Below are positions 33,758 to 37,690 of a stretch of DNA of 37,690 bases, piece after piece. A program made the position numbers and the translations under genes. The notes below the pieces were generated by a model. That model was not told the origin of the DNA, did not search any database, and saw nothing but the letters and a program-made list of their open reading frames with translations. This DNA comes from SAR92 bacterium BACL16 MAG-120619-bin48 (GTDB taxonomy: Bacteria; Pseudomonadota; Gammaproteobacteria; Pseudomonadales; Porticoccaceae), in NCBI GenBank assembly GCA_001438605.1, contig LIDE01000034.1, forward strand, positions 1-37,690, written 5' to 3'. Positions within the stretch are counted from its first letter, which is position 1. Every line of letters begins with the position of its first letter.

Positions 33758-34672
33758 TTAAATCTCCTGTTTGGCCACGATGTCGGCAGTCACGGCATCG
33801 TAATAATGATCGATAAAATAGTCAGCTATTTCACGACCAGTCGTGACCCATACATCCGAATGCCCTGTGATGTATTCGAGCGCCTCTTCATAGGCTTTCA
33901 TTCGGTGAGGACAGCTAACTTGATAGTTATGCGTAGGGATACACATGACGGTCCCACTGGTATCGCCTTCTTCATACAAGCGATCAAAATTATCTTTGAT
34001 CATCTGCCCATAGCGACGAGGCTCCACTTTATTGACGGCATAGGCAATAGTGTCGTTCATTTCAAGTGAGTATGGGACAGATATAAACTTGGCGCCGCTG
34101 CGTGTGCGCACAGGAGTGGGCTGATCGTCATGGAAAAGATCGCAGGTATAACTGCCGCCAGCCTCTGCAAACAGGTCGAGCGTCACCTCCGAATGGGACA
34201 GTGCTGGTGCTAAGTATCCCGCCGGCTTTATACCGGTATGGCGCTCAATAGTGGCAATCGAATCAAGAATCATTTCTCGTTCCTGATCCTCCGAGAGCCC
34301 ATATGTATAGCGAGTGTTGTAGATGCCGTGACTGAAAAACTCCCAGTTACGTTCTTTGCACAGTTCGATAATCTCAGGATGGTGATCGCAGAGTGCCGTG
34401 GATAATGAGATGGATCCACGGATACCATATTTTTCCAGTAGATTCATCTGACGCGCATGGCCGACACGGTTGCCATAATCACGAATGGTATAACCGGGCA
34501 GGGCAGGACTGGGTTGCGGCCAGGCTTTACGGTGCGGATTGAGCGGTGGATTAAGCTCATAGAATTCGATATTGGGCGCCACCCAAAAAGCCAGTTTTGC
34601 GTCATTGGGCCAACGGATCTTTGGGCGATTTTGGTAGGGCCAGTAGTCATACAATGCTGGAGTCTCATTCAT
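33758..34672 (-). CDS. NodB/PuuE-type polysaccharide-deacetylase-fold hydrolase 2
   Basis: Protein of 304 residues, paralogous to its neighbour: TIRDYGNRVGHARQMNLLEKYG and WEFFSHGIYNTRYTYG match in order, and CIPTHNYQVSCPHR is the C-terminal block. At the motif-2 position only one His remains (SHGIYN against CHGLHMDALH in the paralogue), so the two probably differ in metal binding or substrate. It follows the isochorismatase-type gene by 40 bases. Adjacent but diverged copies suggest either a two-subunit enzyme or two successive hydrolytic steps. This is inference. Confidence 0.83.
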   Translation of the reverse strand: MNETPALYDYWPYQNRPKIRWPNDAKLAFWVAPNIEFYELNPPLNPHRKAWPQPSPALPGYTIRDYGNRVGHARQMNLLEKYGIRGSISLSTALCDHHPEIIELCKERNWEFFSHGIYNTRYTYGLSEDQEREMILDSIATIERHTGIKPAGYLAPALSHSEVTLDLFAEAGGSYTCDLFHDDQPTPVRTRSGAKFISVPYSLEMNDTIAYAVNKVEPRRYGQMIKDNFDRLYEEGDTSGTVMCIPTHNYQVSCPHRMKAYEEALEYITGHSDVWVTTGREIADYFIDHYYDAVTADIVAKQEI

Positions 34673-34712
34673 AGCTGCCGTAACCCCTGGTCAGTTATTG
34701 AAGATGTGGCGC

Positions 34713-35372
34713 TCATTTGTTTAGACGATCAAAGACTTCCTGCACATCCATAACGTCAGCATATTTAATGGCGAGATCGGTCAGGTTGGCAAAATGGTAA
34801 CTCTCATGCTTATCCGCCACACATTGTTCCGGTATTATGGTGCGATAGCCTCTGGATAATGAATCCACCGCCGTGGCGCGAATACAGCCTGAGGTTGAAC
34901 CGCCCGTTAAAATAACGGTGTCGACCTTGTGCCAAACGCAGAGTGACTGGAGTTGGGTTTCAAAAAAGGCAGAGGGCATTTTTTTACAATAAATGACATC
35001 GTTTACCTTATCAATTTCAAGGCGATCGTCAAACTCACTGCGCTGCGAGCCGAAGCCTATATTCTGCAGAGAATCTGGGGTGTTGGTTCTGGTGCCCCAG
35101 ACGCCGCAATCCTCACCGGATTCCATATAGGCTACTTGCGTCCAAACCACGGGCCACCCAATTTTTCGGAACTGCTTGGCTAGTTGGTTAATATGCTGCA
35201 TTTGATTGGGGTCTGTTTCATAGGCTGTTTTAAATAGGTCTGTTCGCGTATAGGCCTTTTGTGGGTCGATATTCACCAAAATGGCTTTATCGCCAAAGCC
35301 AAAACGCGGTCTAGATGGATTTGATTTTAGCTCGAGGTATATTTCACGAGCTGTTTTGTCGCTGGATTCCAT
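34713..35372 (-). CDS. Isochorismatase-family cysteine hydrolase (amidase-like)
   Basis: Protein of 219 residues with the Asp-Lys-Cys triad of the family: D36 in VNIDPQKAYT, K130 in YCKKMPSAFF and C163 in GGSTSGCIRATAVDS. The SGCIRATAVD form resembles N-carbamoylsarcosine amidase and maleamate amidase (NicF) more than true isochorismatase. Such enzymes release ammonia (or carbamoyl) from small amides. CGGAG is 6 bases before the ATG. It leads the operon with the two PuuE-type genes; a cyclic-amide-opening then amide-hydrolysis sequence is a natural reading, as inference. Confidence 0.87.
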   Translation of the reverse strand: MESSDKTAREIYLELKSNPSRPRFGFGDKAILVNIDPQKAYTRTDLFKTAYETDPNQMQHINQLAKQFRKIGWPVVWTQVAYMESGEDCGVWGTRTNTPDSLQNIGFGSQRSEFDDRLEIDKVNDVIYCKKMPSAFFETQLQSLCVWHKVDTVILTGGSTSGCIRATAVDSLSRGYRTIIPEQCVADKHESYHFANLTDLAIKYADVMDVQEVFDRLNK

Positions 35373-35468
35373 GTCTACTCCGTTACGCTTGTTTAAACGA
35401 TAGTCAGTTTTTCATGTTTATTTGGCAATGGTGTTGTACTCAAGGCCATATATTTATTGTCATAATAA

Positions 35469-35486
35469 CATAACATTAGTACAATA
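35469..35486. promoter_or_regulatory. Recurring promoter-region motif, copy B
   Basis: CATAACATTAGnnCAATA, matching copy A at 4990-5007 at every position but the two spacer bases. It lies in the 165-base divergent spacer between the isochorismatase operon and the GST gene. It may be a shared operator or an AT-rich core promoter part. Confidence 0.4.
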
Positions 35487-35537
35487 AATGCAGTGATTTT
35501 AAGTCAGTACTTCTATTAATGTACTCGTGGCGGTTCG

Positions 35538-36182
35538 ATGATAAAACTGTATGATCTTTCCAGCTCACCCTATGCCGCTCGTGTGCGGATTCAAATCCGG
35601 CTAAAGGACTTGCCGATAGAATTGGTTAAGCCTCCTTTTGCTCTACGCAGCAGTGAGTTTTTGCAAACATTTCCATTGGGTAAGCTACCACTTTTACAGC
35701 TCCACGATGGAAGCACAATTGCCGAGTCTACAGTTATTATGGATTATTTGGAGGCGCTGTTTCCAAAGGCTCCGCTGATCCCTCCGAGTCCTATTAGTCG
35801 AGCTAACAATAGCATGCTGGTTCGCTACGCGGATAATCATCTCGCGCAGAGCCTTTTACCCCTCTTCATTGAATTTATGTCATTTGAAAAAAATAAGGTT
35901 GGTATAACCAATAAGCTAGAAAATCTTCAGGCTGAGTTGAACAAATTGGAGGCCCTGTTAACGACGCAGCCTGATTTTCGTCAACGCAGTATACAGACCG
36001 GGGATATCTGTCTTGCGCCAGTAATTTACTATGCTATCGAGTTGGCGGGCTGGTTTGGTAAGCAGGAGATTATCAATGATTTGCCCGCTGTCTTTGATTG
36101 GTGGCAATGGATCAATCAGCACCCTGCGGTCGCCGACACTATTGCTGAAATAGATCGAGCTCATAAAGCAGTTATTAAGTGA
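35538..36182 (+). CDS. Glutathione S-transferase family protein
   Basis: Protein of 214 residues. The N-terminal thioredoxin-like domain has SSSPYAARVRIQIRLKDLP with the catalytic-type Ser in the SxxxxxR pattern of maleylacetoacetate-isomerase/zeta-like GSTs, the cis-Pro segment GKLPLLQL and the ES pair in IAESTVIMDYLE for glutathione binding. The C-terminal all-helical domain follows from about residue 90. A zeta-type GST could isomerise a maleyl-type ring-cleavage product, which would fit the pathway; detoxification is an alternative. It is divergent from the amidase operon. Confidence 0.85.
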   Translation: MIKLYDLSSSPYAARVRIQIRLKDLPIELVKPPFALRSSEFLQTFPLGKLPLLQLHDGSTIAESTVIMDYLEALFPKAPLIPPSPISRANNSMLVRYADNHLAQSLLPLFIEFMSFEKNKVGITNKLENLQAELNKLEALLTTQPDFRQRSIQTGDICLAPVIYYAIELAGWFGKQEIINDLPAVFDWWQWINQHPAVADTIAEIDRAHKAVIK

Positions 36183-36189
36183 AATTTAG

Positions 36190-36237
36190 TAAATATACGT
36201 TTTGGTTGATTGAATGATCAATTAAAACGTATATTTA
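36190..36237 (+). repeat. Long hairpin directly after the GST gene
   Basis: Two 21-base arms (36190-36210 and 36217-36237) around a six-base loop TGAATG. Fourteen outer and five inner pairs are perfect in DNA; the two remaining positions would be G-U pairs in RNA. It starts eight bases after the GST stop and has no T-run, so it is not a classic terminator. Processing signal, attenuator or operator are possible. Confidence 0.65.
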
Positions 36238-36276
36238 GTAGACCTCTTTGGATAAACATTTACAGCGAGAAGATTA

Positions 36277-37008
36277 ATGTCTCATAGAACTATCCGCGGA
36301 ACTATCCGCTATACAAGTAAAAAGCCTGAACGGTTGAATCAGGAGCGCGGTAGAGAATACTTTACCCTGACTCAGCAAGCTGATGGTACTGATGTGCTGC
36401 TGGCCCATTGTGAAATCGATGACGGGCCCAATGTGATTCGTGATATTTCTTTAGCGCTTAGTCATGCGGACTCGAGCCCTCTGGATTGCTCGGTTCGATT
36501 GACTGTGGGTGATGAATTTGAAGGTAGTGGTTGGATGCGCTTTGCTGACGGCTATGCTGAGTGCGAGACATTTAATCGTAAAGATGGTCGCATGACTCAA
36601 CGGATCGAAACAGATAAGCCGGTGGCCTGGTTGCAATCACACCCCATTGTTGGGGATGCGTTGTTGATGAAATTATACGACTTGAAGCGAGGACCAGGAA
36701 AGATCTTTTTCCCAAATTTGTTTCTTACTTCTCCCGACCATCGCGGTGCGACGGGTCCGCTGTTGTTTGTTACCGGCTTCGCGATAGTGTACGTTGGAGA
36801 TGAGAGGATTGCGGTAGAGGCCGGCGAATTCGATGCTCGGCATTTTCAGATAACGGGAACTGCAGGTAATTTACCTGAGGAGCATCCGCCCTACGACGTG
36901 TGGTGCACGGCAGACGATGATTATATCTTGCTTAAGGCCAGTGCCGGAGGGTATATGCAGACACACTATGAGCTTACTGATTTAACCAGAGACGAGATTA
37001 ACGAATGA
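36277..37008 (+). CDS. Conserved-looking protein of unknown function
   Basis: Soluble protein of 243 residues, no signal peptide or membrane segment. It appears to be mostly beta (RGTIRYTSKK..., YAECETFNRKDGRMTQRIE, LLFVTGFAIVYVGDERIAVEAGEFDARHFQI). I recognise no family with confidence; the layout vaguely recalls lipocalin- or DUF3108-like beta proteins. GAGAAG is 6 bases before the ATG. Its stop overlaps the next ATG (37005-37008), so it is coupled to a CoA-transferase and probably acts in the same step. Confidence 0.75.
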   Translation: MSHRTIRGTIRYTSKKPERLNQERGREYFTLTQQADGTDVLLAHCEIDDGPNVIRDISLALSHADSSPLDCSVRLTVGDEFEGSGWMRFADGYAECETFNRKDGRMTQRIETDKPVAWLQSHPIVGDALLMKLYDLKRGPGKIFFPNLFLTSPDHRGATGPLLFVTGFAIVYVGDERIAVEAGEFDARHFQITGTAGNLPEEHPPYDVWCTADDDYILLKASAGGYMQTHYELTDLTRDEINE

Positions 37009-37400
37009 GTCAACCGCTTGTAGGTACGAGGATCCTCGATTTAACGCATATGCTGTCGGGGCCCTATGGCAGTATGATCTTGGCTGATCTTGGTGCCGAA
37101 ACCATTAAAGTTGAACCACTGCAGGGGGAGGGGACGCGAAAGCTACTGGCGACAGACCCCAACAACTCATTGAATGGAATGGGTGCCTATTTTATAACCC
37201 TAAATCGCAACAAAAAGAGCGTTTCGATTGACCTTAAGACTGAGCAGGGCCTCGAGGTTTTTAAGGCTTTGGTTGCCGAGGCGGATATTGTGCTGAGTAA
37301 TTTTGGTGCGGGCGTGCCCGAGCGCCTCGGCATTGACTATGAATCTTTAGCCAAGGTAAACTCCCGTATTATTACCTGTGAATCGCCCCCTGTTTGCTAG
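37005..37400 (+). pseudogene. Family III CoA-transferase, truncated by an IS3-family element
   Basis: The first 125 or so residues are a normal family III N-terminus: TRILDLTHMLSGPYGSMILADLGAETIKVEP, then NRNKKSVSIDL and IDYESLAKVNSRIITC. The frame then enters foreign DNA at about 37379 and stops after SPPVC. The catalytic-Asp region, about residue 165 in the other two copies, is missing, so this fragment cannot work as it stands. The 3' remainder may lie beyond the IS, outside the window. It is coupled by ATGA overlap to the unknown gene upstream. Confidence 0.88.
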
Positions 37401-37690
37401 ACACTTTTCAGTCATACAAAATGACTATGAGAGAGGTGAATATGAGCAAGAAGCGATATCCAGACGAGTTTAAGATAGAAGCTGTTAAACAAGTAATAGA
37501 TGCTGGCCACAGCGTTGCCGATGTGGCTGGCAGGCTCGGTATGACAACCCACAGTCTGTATGCTTGGATAAGTAAGTTCGGCCCCGATTCCAGCGAGCAC
37601 ATAGCCAAGTCTGACGATCAGGCCGAGATTCGACGATTGAAGAAGGAACTCAAACGCACCACAGAGGAGCGTGATCTCCTAAAAAAAGCC
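37379..37690 (+). mobile_element. IS3-family insertion sequence, left part
   Basis: The left end reads TGAATCGCCCC from 37379, a TG-starting end typical of IS3-group elements, followed by about 60 bases and then OrfA. The junction falls exactly where the CoA-transferase similarity ends. The right end, the OrfB part and any target duplication are outside the window. Confidence 0.8.
37442..37690 (+). CDS. IS3-family transposase OrfA (partial)
   Basis: Eighty-three codons to the window edge, open. The start MSKKRYPDEFKIEAVKQV and the HTH region SVADVAGRLGMTTHSLYAWI are the IS3 OrfA (HTH_Tnp_1) pattern, followed by a Leu-zipper-like coiled coil (AEIRRLKKELKRTTEERDLL). A strong AGAGGTGA lies before the ATG. 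OrfA binds the IS ends and joins OrfB by programmed frameshift to make the active transposase. The A7 run at the edge is a possible slip site, although the real one is usually further on. Confidence 0.92.
   Translation, partial: MSKKRYPDEFKIEAVKQVIDAGHSVADVAGRLGMTTHSLYAWISKFGPDSSEHIAKSDDQAEIRRLKKELKRTTEERDLLKKA

Noticed and set aside
37674-37690. A7 run as the IS3 frameshift site
   Set aside because: It lies in the coiled coil before the expected end of OrfA, so the real slip site is probably beyond the window.
1-37690. tRNA, rRNA, CRISPR arrays, replication origin or phage genes
   Set aside because: No cloverleaf, rRNA block, regularly spaced repeat or phage structural gene was seen on reading both strands; a covariance-model search would be decisive.

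Overview
This window looks like an accessory catabolic island from a Gram-negative bacterium, most likely a marine-type gammaproteobacterium. That placement is inferred from gene content, Sec signal peptides, Shine-Dalgarno sites, moderate G+C by eye and an Lrp/GntR-regulated operon style; there is no rRNA or other phylogenetic marker here. About 36 genes are packed in short, alternating operons. They are dominated by families that break down organic acids and ring compounds: four MFS transporters, six VOC (glyoxalase/extradiol dioxygenase fold) genes, three family III CoA-transferases (one broken), an FAD aromatic-ring monooxygenase, an aldehyde dehydrogenase, an HMG-CoA-lyase-type lyase, a diverged LeuC/LeuD hydro-lyase, a nitrilase-fold protein, an amidohydrolase-fold protein, an isochorismatase-type amidase, two NodB/PuuE-type deacetylases and a glutathione transferase.

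Layout: 1-7212 (minus strand) carries three MFS transporters, an FAD monooxygenase, an NmrA-like reductase and a two-domain VOC protein. 7353-9071 (plus) carries an AhpD/CMD-like protein and a second two-domain VOC protein. 9075-10915 (minus) has a CpcT/CpeT-like exported protein and a mercaptopyruvate sulfurtransferase. 11215-14166 has an exported VOC protein, an Lrp/AsnC regulator and a divergent class V aminotransferase. 14296-17317 (minus) is an oxidoreductase-VOC-aldehyde dehydrogenase operon, divergent from the plus-strand operon 17582-21812 (VOC, MFS, HMG-CoA-lyase-like, DUF1330, nitrilase-like). 22051-25334 holds a CoA-transferase facing a LeuC/LeuD-like pair. 25635-29804 (plus) is a compact operon of a NicO-like metal transporter with a His-rich loop, an amidohydrolase-fold protein, a CoA-transferase, an unknown protein and a cupin with a natural polyhistidine tail, closed by a clear intrinsic terminator. 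29899-31664 (minus) is a GntR/UTRA regulator plus a VOC protein. 32024-37400 has a membrane protein, an isochorismatase/NodB/NodB operon, a GST, an unknown protein and a CoA-transferase cut by an IS3-family element that runs off the window.

Working model (inference): a substrate enters through the MFS carriers, is hydroxylated and possibly ring-opened by the FAD monooxygenase and VOC enzymes, and is trimmed by amide- and C-N-acting hydrolases. The resulting branched di-acid would be processed by a LeuCD-type hydro-lyase, CoA-transferases and an HMG-CoA-lyase-type enzyme into central CoA thioesters. The substrate cannot be named from sequence. The most unusual signals are the polyHis-tailed cupin next to a His-rich metal transporter, two hydrolase-fold proteins that have lost canonical catalytic or metal ligands, a large 36-bp palindrome beside the GntR gene, a recurring ATAACAWTA promoter-region motif, and a tiny leader ORF overlapping a TTG start.
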